The position numbers and the translations under genes are program-made. Below are positions 12,323-19,004 of a DNA stretch of 61,155 nucleotides, piece after piece. Source of the stretch: a virus. Each line of letters begins with the position of its first letter. Position 1 is the stretch's first letter. Location of the stretch: IMG/VR virus record IMGVR_UViG_3300047558_000128, positions 1-61,155 of that record; one strand, given 5' to 3'. The notes beneath the pieces were generated by a model, which saw only the letters and a program-made list of their open reading frames with translations, was not told where the DNA came from and did no database searches.

Positions 12323-12532
12323 TTACCAATTACCTACAGGACATTTCGCTTGAAGTAACGTAGTCTTTAAATGCATAAAACATCCACACTTAGCACATCT
12401 AGCTGACTTAGGTCGAAAGAACTCACATGACTTGCATATGTCCAAACGTTTCTCTATAAGGTCTTTATCTGAGCGTGTTTTATTAGGGTCAAATAGATCA
12501 GTAAATTTGACATCCCCTGGATTTTCTGTCAT
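12323..12532 (-). CDS. Zinc-ribbon phage protein
   Basis: 69 residues. CKSCEFFRPKSARCAKCGCF gives CxxC...CxxCxC, a zinc ribbon common in small phage proteins. TGATAAAAT on the minus strand ends 8 nt before the ATG, so the message is probably leaderless. It is divergent from the methyltransferase, and the two promoter boxes lie within 25 nt. Confidence 0.75.
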   Translation of the reverse strand: MTENPGDVKFTDLFDPNKTRSDKDLIEKRLDICKSCEFFRPKSARCAKCGCFMHLKTTLLQAKCPVGNW

Positions 12533-12540
12533 AATGGTCT

Positions 12541-12546
12541 ATTTTA
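12541..12546 (-). promoter_or_regulatory. Extended -10 TGATAAAAT, leaderless
   Basis: Minus strand TAAAAT preceded by TGA, 8 nt before the ATG at 12532. It faces the divergent promoter at 12560. Confidence 0.55.
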
Positions 12547-12559
12547 TCATAAAACATGC

Positions 12560-12565
12560 TATAAT
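12560..12565 (+). promoter_or_regulatory. Extended -10 TGCTATAAT, leaderless
   Basis: TATAAT preceded by TGC, ending 6 nt before the ATG at 12572. No -35 hexamer at the right distance. Confidence 0.65.
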
Positions 12566-12571
12566 TTCAGT

Positions 12572-13264
12572 ATGACAATTCCTAACAGTTCCGTACGCCA
12601 GCTAGCAACTAGCAATGGTGTCACAATTTCTCTAACTTCTGGACCAGACGTTTATCAGCCACTTGCAGAGACAACTCCTGCATGGCCAATTATGAAAAAT
12701 CTAATTGATGCTGCTCCTTCACAAGATGGCCTTATATTTGGAGACTTTGGAACTGGTACTGGTCAATTTGCTATTTTTGCTAAGTGGACATTCCCTGGAA
12801 TGACTGTTAAGGCATACGACAACGATCCTGCTGTACAGAAGTACGTAGAAGAAAATCTTGTCACACATGCAGAGCTTGCAGCAGATGCTGTAGAACTCAA
12901 TATCATGGATGTTGCAGATATCGATCCAAACACAGAATTCGACTTTATCATCTCAACACCACCATACTATGCAGATGTTATCAAGACACTTCCAAGCATT
13001 TCACACCCACACATGGAAGATCCAGAGTCTGCAGTATTTGGTGGTTTCAAGGGATTGGAAGTCCAAGCTGTATTTTTGGATAAGGCTGCACAAACTCTTA
13101 AGTCAGGTGGAGCAATTCTAGTTGTTCACGCACGTACTGCTAAGGATGATATTGCAGATATGCTAACACAGCGTGGATTCACAAATCTTTCATACCACCA
13201 GGATGCAAATCCTTCAGAACTTATGCCAATTGTAGATGCTGGTTTCACAGTAGCATACAAGTAA
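12572..13264 (+). CDS. SAM-dependent methyltransferase
   Basis: 230 residues, class I fold. Motif I, FGDFGTGTGQF, is at residues 56-66; an acidic residue ends the second strand (KAYDNDP, 80-86); STPPYY (128-133) takes the place of the NPPY motif of amino-methyltransferases such as PrmC/HemK and N6-adenine enzymes. It could methylate a protein glutamine, RNA or DNA adenine; the S for N/D in the motif leaves the target open. It is a monocistronic unit: its own extended -10 promoter and a strong terminator at 13282-13308. Confidence 0.8.
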   Translation: MTIPNSSVRQLATSNGVTISLTSGPDVYQPLAETTPAWPIMKNLIDAAPSQDGLIFGDFGTGTGQFAIFAKWTFPGMTVKAYDNDPAVQKYVEENLVTHAELAADAVELNIMDVADIDPNTEFDFIISTPPYYADVIKTLPSISHPHMEDPESAVFGGFKGLEVQAVFLDKAAQTLKSGGAILVVHARTAKDDIADMLTQRGFTNLSYHQDANPSELMPIVDAGFTVAYK

Positions 13265-13281
13265 CCCATAAGTTAGCAATT

Positions 13282-13308
13282 GCTCACAAGTTATCTTGTG
13301 GGCTTTTT
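13282..13308 (+). terminator. Rho-independent terminator
   Basis: GCTCACAAG (13282-13290), loop TTAT, CTTGTGGGC (13295-13303), then TTTTT. One mismatch in a 9-bp stem. Ends the methyltransferase unit. Confidence 0.85.
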
Positions 13309-13386
13309 GCTTATTTGGGGATGGTATCTCTATATCACGCCGAACTTGTCCGCTGGACTTAAAAACTATTTTATCGCTTCGCTTTT

Positions 13387-13406
13387 ATCCACAGATTGTG
13401 AATAAG
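13387..13406. promoter_or_regulatory. Facing DnaA-type boxes
   Basis: TTATCCACA followed after 3 nt by TGTGAATAA, which is TTATTCACA on the other strand. Lies just upstream of the small membrane protein gene. Third site of this type in the window. Confidence 0.5.
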
Positions 13407-13421
13407 TGTTAAAAAATAAAG

Positions 13422-13427
13422 TATAAT
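13422..13427 (+). promoter_or_regulatory. TATAAT box, leaderless
   Basis: TATAATTATACTATC then ATG (13437): 9 nt between box and start. The same run TATAATTATACTA precedes the ATG at 33033. Confidence 0.6.
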
Positions 13428-13436
13428 TATACTATC

Positions 13437-13733
13437 ATGACAACCCTTCAAATAACAGAGATGATTATTGCGATTATGGTTTCTATTGGAACCTTTATTG
13501 GATTGTCAGCTGCAGGTGTCCGCTGGCTTGTCAAACATTACTTCAATGATATAAAGCATGAGCTAAAGCCAAATGGTGGATCAAGCTTAAAAGATCAAGT
13601 AAATCGAATGGAAAAGCAGCATCAGGAATTTAAAAACAGACTAGATGAAGCTGACTTGATGCGTAGAGATATGAATAAAAAAGTAGACAAGATGTATGAT
13701 CTACTTTTGGACTATATTGCTAATAAGAAGTAA
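13437..13733 (+). CDS. Small membrane protein, possible holin
   Basis: 98 residues: a membrane helix at about residues 8-31 (IIAIMVSIGTFIGLSAAGV), then HELKPNGGSSLKDQVNR and a coiled coil to the end. Membrane-anchored proteins with HELKPNGGSS.KDQ are frequent in actinophages and are sometimes annotated as holins. Here there is only one helix and no lysin next to it (the hydrolase lies at 17675), so holin is only a possibility. No ribosome binding site; the promoter is leaderless. Confidence 0.65.
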   Translation: MTTLQITEMIIAIMVSIGTFIGLSAAGVRWLVKHYFNDIKHELKPNGGSSLKDQVNRMEKQHQEFKNRLDEADLMRRDMNKKVDKMYDLLLDYIANKK

Positions 13734-13917
13734 TATATAATATATATAATATATATAAATATAAAGATATAAGATATATTCTACTTAGAGATATTATTTA
13801 ATATTTAATATATATAATAGTCTACCACAGAGTTCTATTCTTTGAGGCCAAAATTGATAAAATCTTTATAACATTTTTATAACTCTTTTTCAAAAAGTCC
13901 TTTTTGTGTAATTATGA

Positions 13918-13923
13918 TATAAT
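13918..13923 (+). promoter_or_regulatory. Extended -10 TGATATAAT of the small RNA
   Basis: TATAAT with TGA in front, ending 6 nt before the first base of the hairpin at 13930. No protein frame of note follows. Confidence 0.55.
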
Positions 13924-13929
13924 TTATAT

Positions 13930-13987
13930 GGCTAGTATCCAGGTCTGTCTCTCATACCCACCATGCCTGGATACTAGTCCTTTTTTT
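13930..13987 (+). ncRNA. Candidate small hairpin RNA
   Basis: GGCTAGTATCCAGG (13930-13943) pairs along 14 positions (one G-U) with CCTGGATACTAGTC (13966-13979), around a 22-nt loop, followed by TTTTTTT (13981-13987). The promoter box ends exactly one initiation distance before the stem, so the whole transcript would be this hairpin of about 58 nt. A plain terminator is the alternative, but no gene upstream reaches it without crossing the AT-rich repeat. Confidence 0.55.
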
Positions 13988-13999
13988 CATTTTATGATG

Positions 14000-14005
14000 T
14001 ATAAT
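14000..14005 (+). promoter_or_regulatory. TATAAT box, leaderless
   Basis: TATAATTATTATACT then ATG at 14015, 9 nt after the box. It starts the first tail-adhesin operon (14015 to about 17682). Confidence 0.6.
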
Positions 14006-14014
14006 TATTATACT

Positions 14015-14404
14015 ATGGCATCACTTTATGAACCCTCAACCTTTGGCTCAGACCCAGCCATTATTAAGTGGCAGGTCGTCCGTGGCGATACCGCCCAAGT
14101 TCGCATAGAATTTGTAGAAGTGGATGAGACCACTCCAATAGACACTTCTACTTGGACATATATTGCCAGTGCATATGATCCAAGGCTTGATACAATAGAT
14201 GAGCTTGATGTCACGCCAGGCAATGGTTTTGTGGTTGTTACAGCACCTGCAAATACTACAAAGCTATGGGGTGCAGGATACGGTTCTGTTATTGCCGAAC
14301 TTTTGTTCGATCTTCAGGTAACAAAACAGGACGGAACCATTTGGACACCAGTACTTGGAAACATTGTGGTTCTTGGTGATGTCACATACGGAGGAAGTTT
14401 ATGA
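14015..14404 (+). CDS. LtfC-like tail protein
   Basis: 129 residues, starting MASLYEPSTFGSDPAIIKWQ. The core VVRGDTAQVRIEFVE...TWTYIASAYDPR matches the LtfC/p132/Gp6 beta-sandwich domain of actinophage tails, in which a strand with RGD/KGD-type turn begins the fold. Paralogues lie at 15114 and 19005. It probably forms a baseplate or fibre attachment module. It overlaps the collagen-like gene by 4 nt (ATGA). Confidence 0.7.
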   Translation: MASLYEPSTFGSDPAIIKWQVVRGDTAQVRIEFVEVDETTPIDTSTWTYIASAYDPRLDTIDELDVTPGNGFVVVTAPANTTKLWGAGYGSVIAELLFDLQVTKQDGTIWTPVLGNIVVLGDVTYGGSL

Positions 14405-15114
14405 CAGTAATTAAGATTGTCCCTATGCCAGGAAGTCCAGGGCCACAGGGAGTACGTGGAGAACGTGGTTTGCAAGGCGAACCAGGCCCTAATGGACTTG
14501 CAGGTGCATCTGCATATCAGATAGCTGTTGGTAATGGCTATTCTGGCTCAGAGGCTCAGTGGTTGGCATCTCTTGTTGGCCCAAAGGGTGATAAAGGAGA
14601 TACTGGAACTCCTGGACAAAATGGACAAAATGGATTAACTGGTGCATCAGCGTATCAGGTAGCGATTTCAAATGGATTCTCTGGATCAGAGCAGCAGTGG
14701 CTTGACTCACTTAAAGCAAGCCAAACATCTGGAACATATACACCAGTTCTGTCTGGTACTGGACTAACCATTACAAATAATCAGGCAACTGGTCATTACA
14801 CAGTAATCAATAACATTGTTTTCTTTAGAATAAGAGTTCCACTAACATATGCCTCTAATTTTGGAACTGGTTCTTACAGCCTCACTCTTCCATTTGCTCC
14901 AGCAGCAGACTTCATTGTCCGTGATGGAGTTATTAATGATGCTTCAGCAGCTGTTAAATATACCCTCAGCCTACATGGAACCGCATCTAGCACAACCGCA
15001 AGCTTGAAATATACAGCAGGAAGCCAATTCTTTGATGTTGACTACAACTCACCATTTGTCTTGGCTACAGCAGATAGTTTTGTTATTAGTGGCACATACG
15101 AGAGGCAGGCATAA
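14401..15114 (+). CDS. Collagen-like tail fibre protein
   Basis: 237 residues. Two blocks of Gly-X-Y triplets (GSPGPQGVRGERGLQGEPGP and GPKGDKGDTGTPGQNGQNG) alternate with two copies of the GASAYQIAVGNGYSGSEAQW module known from phage fibres. The C-terminal 120 residues form a beta-rich head. Collagen-like stalks trimerise and project a receptor-binding head. Several prolines are in the Y position, the site hydroxylated in collagen (a prolyl-hydroxylase-like gene lies at 26731). Confidence 0.85.
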   Translation: MTVIKIVPMPGSPGPQGVRGERGLQGEPGPNGLAGASAYQIAVGNGYSGSEAQWLASLVGPKGDKGDTGTPGQNGQNGLTGASAYQVAISNGFSGSEQQWLDSLKASQTSGTYTPVLSGTGLTITNNQATGHYTVINNIVFFRIRVPLTYASNFGTGSYSLTLPFAPAADFIVRDGVINDASAAVKYTLSLHGTASSTTASLKYTAGSQFFDVDYNSPFVLATADSFVISGTYERQA

Positions 15115-15485
15115 TGGCATATCCAGCAACATACGACATTAAATACTATAGAGGAGACACGCTAGAATTTCGTGTATTTCCTAAAAATGCATCAGGAGCA
15201 GCTTTTGATTTGAGCACATTTAATAATGCAAAGTTTACAATTGCAGATGCACGAGGAGATGGGGCAACAAGACTAAATGGTTTTGCAGAAATTAGAACTG
15301 ACTCTGTAAACAACCTGTCTTATATTGTTTGTGCTATTCTTCCAGGTCTTGGAACGCAACTAGATCCTAATGTTCAGTATGTTTATGATGTTGAGGTAAG
15401 CAAGAATGCAACGCCTTATCCATATGTTTATACTTTGGTTACTGGAACTATATCAGTAACAGATCATGTAAGTGGTGCAATCTAG
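15114..15485 (+). CDS. LtfC-like tail protein
   Basis: 123 residues, MAYPATYDIKYYRGDTLEFR. YYRGDTLEFRVFPKNASG...FDLSTFNNAKFTIADARG matches the same beta-sandwich as the genes at 14015 and 19005. The start shares its A with the previous stop (TAATG). Structural accessory of the tail fibre assembly. Confidence 0.7.
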   Translation: MAYPATYDIKYYRGDTLEFRVFPKNASGAAFDLSTFNNAKFTIADARGDGATRLNGFAEIRTDSVNNLSYIVCAILPGLGTQLDPNVQYVYDVEVSKNATPYPYVYTLVTGTISVTDHVSGAI

Positions 15486-15486
15486 C

Positions 15487-16071
15487 ATGACTGATATCGT
15501 TAGCACAATCTCTTCAATTGACCTAAACGTACTTGGTGGTCCAACTACAATAGAATTGGCAGTTGATTATGGACAGCGTGGAGATCGTGGAAGTTTGATT
15601 CTTTATGGTCAGGGGAAGCCAGCTTTGGTATCTTTGCCAACTGCCCCAGCAGTTTATGACATGTATGTAAATCTACTACCATCTGACGATGAATACCAGT
15701 GGGTATATCAGTACATCTCTCAGCCATCTGGCTATGGATGGAAGGCTCTTTTTAAGCTAAACCCAAACACATATAGTGGCAATAAAACACTCACTTTTAT
15801 AAACGGATCAACAGAGGTATGGATTCCAATTGTTTCTATTACTGGCGGAGATATCGTTACATCAAGCATTACATCTGGTAGCTTTAATGTTCAGCACAGT
15901 GTAATTGCACAAAATCCAGTAGCTTCATCAGTTTCTGTTGGAGATATAGCATTGTCGCCAGATGAGATTCTGGCACTGCCAATAACAATTAAGGCAGCAG
16001 AGTTTGTGAGTGGCGAATGGGCACTACTCTCTGGAGAAAAGCAAGTACACCTATTCATTACTATGGTATAA
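15487..16071 (+). CDS. Tail-associated protein
   Basis: 194 residues from the ATG at 15487, one base after the previous stop; an in-frame GTG at 15472 is the alternative. Beta-rich. It contains AVDYGQRGDRGSLILYGQGK and a middle part with GYGWKALFKLNPNTY, a layout seen in fibre-tip proteins. No named family assigned. Confidence 0.6.
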   Translation: MTDIVSTISSIDLNVLGGPTTIELAVDYGQRGDRGSLILYGQGKPALVSLPTAPAVYDMYVNLLPSDDEYQWVYQYISQPSGYGWKALFKLNPNTYSGNKTLTFINGSTEVWIPIVSITGGDIVTSSITSGSFNVQHSVIAQNPVASSVSVGDIALSPDEILALPITIKAAEFVSGEWALLSGEKQVHLFITMV

Positions 16072-16088
16072 TTTTGAGAGGGTGAAAA

Positions 16089-16544
16089 ATGGCTGCACAA
16101 AATATTGACGGTACCGCTAATGGTACTGGTATCTATAATACAAAAGTTCCAGGATACGAAGATCCTGCAGATATTCAGGCTGCTCTAAAGCTATTCCTTT
16201 ATGGAGATGCTAACTTTAACGCAACTGATCCTGCAAATGCAGTAAACCTTCCAACACACTCTATAGCTAGATATATGAAGGCTATGCAGGATGAGATTGA
16301 TGCACTTCAGTCAATTGGAATTGGGTCGTATTATGGATCTGAACCATCTTCACCACTACTTGGACATGTCTGGATGTCTTCAGAAAACGTAACGCTTGTT
16401 CCAACTGCAGCTGTTTCAATCTACCAGGGAACAGAACCAACATCTGGACTTACTAATGGACTGCTATGGATTGACTCTAGTGGTGCAACGCCTACACTAA
16501 AGGTCTATGATGGATCTACACATACATGGAAGGTGGTTGGATAA
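16089..16544 (+). CDS. Tail fibre protein
   Basis: 151 residues, MAAQNIDGTANGTGIYNTKV. The N-terminal half (DPADIQAALKLFLYGD..., then SIARYMKAMQDEIDALQ) is helical. The C-terminal half has GSEPSSPLLGHVWM and GTEPTSGLTNGLLWIDS, a phage fibre module that reappears as PESPTAGKLWFD in the gene at 21584. A purine-rich GAGAGGG site precedes the ATG. Confidence 0.65.
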   Translation: MAAQNIDGTANGTGIYNTKVPGYEDPADIQAALKLFLYGDANFNATDPANAVNLPTHSIARYMKAMQDEIDALQSIGIGSYYGSEPSSPLLGHVWMSSENVTLVPTAAVSIYQGTEPTSGLTNGLLWIDSSGATPTLKVYDGSTHTWKVVG

Positions 16545-17191
16545 TGGCAGATATTAATTCAGAAGCAAAAGTAGCTTATATTTTTGATGGAACAACTTGG
16601 AGACCAATTGCTGGTGCTGGAACGGTTAATCCATCTGCAGATTATCAGTGGACTGGAGATCATTCATATTCTTCATCTTCCACTGTAACATTTGAAACTG
16701 TTGTAAAGAATAAAGCAGGTATTAATAATTTTTCAAATCCATCAGCTAGAGATGCTGCACTACCAAATCCAGTTACTGGGCTTGTAGCTTTTGTTGCACA
16801 GGCTGCAGATGGCTCAACAATCAACGACATTCAGTTTTATGATGGTACAAGATGGAGATCATCTAATGACTCTGCAATTTTGACTGTGCCAAATGTATCA
16901 GCTAATGGATATACACTTGTTCCAGCAGATGCTGGCAACAGCCTTAGAGTTTCTGAATCAACTGGAACAACTATTTATATCCCAGAAAATGCATCAAACT
17001 CATTCAAGATTGGCCAAAAGGTTGAAATTTTAAGAATGGGAACTGGTGATGTTCTTATTGCACCACTAACTGGAAATGTAACTCTTAATAGTAAGAATGG
17101 CAATAGAAAGATTGCATCACAGTATTCTGGTGCTGTTCTTACAAAAATTGATACAAATTCTTGGCTACTTATTGGTGATTTGACGGCTTAG
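16544..17191 (+). CDS. Tail fibre protein with shared C-terminal domain
   Basis: 215 residues from the ATG at 16544 (TAATG with the previous stop). The last ~100 residues (YTLVPADAGNSLRVSESTGT ... LTKIDTNSWLLIGDLTA) are homologous to the end of the 537-residue fibre at 22109 (YTLSSLSERDSLIEVGSSSA ... WVVYGDLSA). The front part FDGTTWRPIAGAG and FYDGTRWRSSNDSA is a short fibre repeat. Confidence 0.65.
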   Translation: MADINSEAKVAYIFDGTTWRPIAGAGTVNPSADYQWTGDHSYSSSSTVTFETVVKNKAGINNFSNPSARDAALPNPVTGLVAFVAQAADGSTINDIQFYDGTRWRSSNDSAILTVPNVSANGYTLVPADAGNSLRVSESTGTTIYIPENASNSFKIGQKVEILRMGTGDVLIAPLTGNVTLNSKNGNRKIASQYSGAVLTKIDTNSWLLIGDLTA

Positions 17192-17199
17192 GGGTATAG

Positions 17200-17682
17200 A
17201 TGCTAGGTTCATTTGGTTTATGGGCATCTTCCAAGGGTATGAAAACAGTTTCAAACCTTGTTGGGATGACTCGTACCGCTGCTAAAGCACAGATTGTAGC
17301 AGATGGACTTGTAGTAGGAACAGAAACTCCTCAGCAATTTACAAACTCTGCAGATGAATCAAAACACGACAAGATTGTTGATCAAACACCTGATGCAGGA
17401 GTGCAGGCTCAGTATGAATCTCCAGTAGATATCGTTTATGGAGTATTCAGCTTTAGCGTATTCGGTGTTTTTGGATTTGTTCCAGCATTCGGTGTTTTTG
17501 GATTTACACCAACATTTAACGTATTCAGCTTTACTGTATTTAACGTATTCAGCTTCGTTCCATTTTCAGTATTTGGCTTTTCATTCTCTGTATTTACATT
17601 TACGCCAACATTTGCTGTGTTTGGATTCTCATTTAGCGTATTTAGCTTTACCCCAACATTTGCTGTATTTGGTTTTAGATAG
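17200..17682 (+). CDS. PASTA-domain tail protein with VFGF repeats
   Basis: 160 residues. Residues about 15-80 form a PASTA domain (VSNLVGMTRTAAKAQIVADG ... VDQTPDAGVQ), a fold that in bacteria contacts cell-wall peptidoglycan. Residues 81-160 are an uncharged Phe-rich repeat (VFGFVPAFGVFGFTPTF and variants), ending AVFGFR. The same tail ends the Fn3 protein at 23744. A wall-binding adhesin is a fair guess; the role of the repeat is unknown. It overlaps the reverse hydrolase gene by 8 nt. Confidence 0.7.
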   Translation: MLGSFGLWASSKGMKTVSNLVGMTRTAAKAQIVADGLVVGTETPQQFTNSADESKHDKIVDQTPDAGVQAQYESPVDIVYGVFSFSVFGVFGFVPAFGVFGFTPTFNVFSFTVFNVFSFVPFSVFGFSFSVFTFTPTFAVFGFSFSVFSFTPTFAVFGFR

Positions 17683-18235
17683 AATCAATATACCTAACAT
17701 AAGATATTTCGCTATATGATCCGCCAAATCTTTTAATGTCATCAATTGACGTTCTTTTGCCAGGTGCAGGAGAATGAATCATTTTACCATCACCAATGTA
17801 AATTCCAACATGGTAAGCCTTTTTACTATTTTCATAGTGGAATGCAACTATGTCTCCAATATTTGGCTCAGAAACTTTTTGACCACCCAAAGCTTGTGCT
17901 GTGGCACTATGTTCTAGGCTTACTCCTAGCTGTTCATAAAACCACATTGTAAGTCCAGAACAGTCCCACCCAGATGGTGTATGTCCAGAAAAAACATACC
18001 AAGTTTTATTGACATGGTTTCTTAGCTTAGATAGTGCAGCCTCAACTTCCTTTGACTTTTGAAGCTTTTTGTATTGCTCAATGCTATGCTCTAGTAGAAG
18101 TTGTGCTTTTACAGAATCATAGTTGCTGTTGTATTGGAAGGTGACCTGATCTTCAGCATTTGCTGGGGTAACTGAAGTTGTCAATATAAGTAATGTGGAT
18201 GTGGCAAAGCCAACAATTTTAATAGCCTTTTTCAT
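17675..18235 (-). CDS. Secreted NlpC/P60 cell-wall hydrolase
   Basis: 186 residues on the minus strand amid rightward genes. Residues 1-27 are a signal peptide (KK, hydrophobic core, ANA-ED cleavage site). Residues 28-75 are helical. Residues 76-186 are an NlpC/P60 peptidase: DCSGL with Cys92, YHVGIYIGDG with His142, and His154. This family cuts gamma-D-Glu-diamino acid bonds in peptidoglycan. AAGGAGG precedes the ATG, and a strong promoter gives a 178-nt leader. It resembles secreted actinobacterial wall hydrolases more than a typical endolysin; it may be a moron or an exported lysin. Confidence 0.9.
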   Translation of the reverse strand: MKKAIKIVGFATSTLLILTTSVTPANAEDQVTFQYNSNYDSVKAQLLLEHSIEQYKKLQKSKEVEAALSKLRNHVNKTWYVFSGHTPSGWDCSGLTMWFYEQLGVSLEHSATAQALGGQKVSEPNIGDIVAFHYENSKKAYHVGIYIGDGKMIHSPAPGKRTSIDDIKRFGGSYSEISYVRYIDSI

Positions 18236-18413
18236 AAGACTACCTCCTTATTTTTTTATGTTGTTACGACCTCTGTCACAGGTCCTGGCAGACAGTATTC
18301 TTTACAGCGATAGCCTTGAATATCATTGTCTATAGTCTCTCACGATTTTCACTTTGTTGTCACTCTGTTTAATCATTTTTGCCTATATGAACAAAAAGTA
18401 CCCCGAAAGGTAC
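18236..18413 (-). promoter_or_regulatory. Long 5' leader of the NlpC/P60 gene
   Basis: The RNA from about 18413 would begin with GTACC/GGTAC (18413-18398), a 5-bp hairpin followed by TTTTT, which looks like an attenuator. Further down, ATTC pairs with GAAT and GGACCT/AGGTC forms a stem before the AAGGAGG. No known riboswitch consensus is recognised. Confidence 0.45.
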
Positions 18414-18419
18414 CATTTG

Positions 18420-18448
18420 ATTATAACATGTTTTTGACCTTTTTTCAA
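18420..18448 (-). promoter_or_regulatory. Promoter of the NlpC/P60 gene
   Basis: Minus strand TTGAAA (18448-18443), 17 nt, TATAAT (18425-18420), with TGT directly before the -10. Both a -35 and an extended -10, unlike the late promoters. Confidence 0.7.
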
Positions 18449-18460
18449 CAACAAGTCTGG

Positions 18461-18466
18461 TATACT
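18461..18466 (+). promoter_or_regulatory. Extended -10 TGGTATACT, leaderless
   Basis: TATACT preceded by TGG, ending 6 nt before the ATG at 18473. Divergent from the hydrolase promoter, with the two -10 boxes about 40 nt apart. Confidence 0.6.
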
Positions 18467-18472
18467 ATTCTT

Positions 18473-18985
18473 ATGGCAACTGGAAGATCCACAAACTATA
18501 ACCTACCTTTCCCATTAGCAGTAGACGCTGTGAATGTTCACGGAGATATAAAGAGTCTAACTGAAAGGCTAGATGCTGTATTGCCACAGGCATCATATGT
18601 GGATATCCCAGTCACTAACGTCTCATCTGAGGCAATTCCTGCAGGATATCCAGTTACAATTACTGGACATGATGGCACAAATGTCTTGGTAGCTAAAGCT
18701 ACAGCATCTACCACAACATCAATTCTTGGTCTTGCCAGAAATGATATAGCTATTTCTTCAAATGGCGTTGTAGTGGTTGCTGGTGTAATTAATGGAATCA
18801 ACACAACATCTTATTCACCAGGGGCTATTCTTTATGTTGCTCAAAATGGTGGTTTGACCGCAAACGTAGATGGAACACAGGGCACCGCAATTGCAACTGT
18901 TGTTTCTCCAGCAGTCAATGGAATAATCATTGTTGGATCTAAGTCAAATGCTACATGGGGATCACTTAAAGCTGGTCTTTCATAA
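18473..18985 (+). CDS. Tail or decoration protein
   Basis: 170 residues from the ATG at 18473 (MATGRSTNYNLPFPLAVDAV); the frame is open further upstream but the promoter decides the start. After a short helix (GDIKSLTERLDAVL) come about 120 beta-rich residues, VPVTITGHDGTNVLVAK-like, with SPGAILYVAQNGGLT, a pattern shared with DUF2190-type decoration domains. A role in tail or capsid surface is plausible. Confidence 0.6.
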   Translation: MATGRSTNYNLPFPLAVDAVNVHGDIKSLTERLDAVLPQASYVDIPVTNVSSEAIPAGYPVTITGHDGTNVLVAKATASTTTSILGLARNDIAISSNGVVVVAGVINGINTTSYSPGAILYVAQNGGLTANVDGTQGTAIATVVSPAVNGIIIVGSKSNATWGSLKAGLS

Positions 18986-18992
18986 TTAATGA

Positions 18993-18998
18993 TATAAT
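18993..18998 (+). promoter_or_regulatory. Extended -10 TGATATAAT, leaderless
   Basis: TATAAT after TGA, 6 nt before the ATG at 19005. Confidence 0.6.
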
Positions 18999-19004
18999 AA
19001 AACT

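Larger units (their letters stand above)
13734..14014 (+). other. AT-rich gap with small RNA candidate
   Basis: A 280-nt gap. 13734-13830 is a simple TATATAA repeat. TAAC-N7-TAAC is at 13869-13883. Then come an extended -10 box (13918-13923) and a 14-bp hairpin with a U tract (13930-13987), and the leaderless promoter at 14000. Confidence 0.6.

Noticed and set aside
13734-13830. Replication origin in the TATATAA repeat
   Set aside because: Low-complexity AT repeat alone is not evidence; the DnaA-type boxes are more than 300 nt away.
13930-13987. tRNA gene at the strong hairpin
   Set aside because: No cloverleaf, no T-loop sequence and no acceptor end; only one long stem.
18236-18413. c-di-AMP (ydaO type) riboswitch before the NlpC/P60 gene
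   Set aside because: The position is suggestive, but the conserved GGGGGAACC and GGGTGAATC-type segments are not present.
18326-18472. 49-codon N-terminal extension of the gene at 18473
   Set aside because: The extension would run through the divergent promoter region, and a TGGTATACT box fixes the start at 18473.
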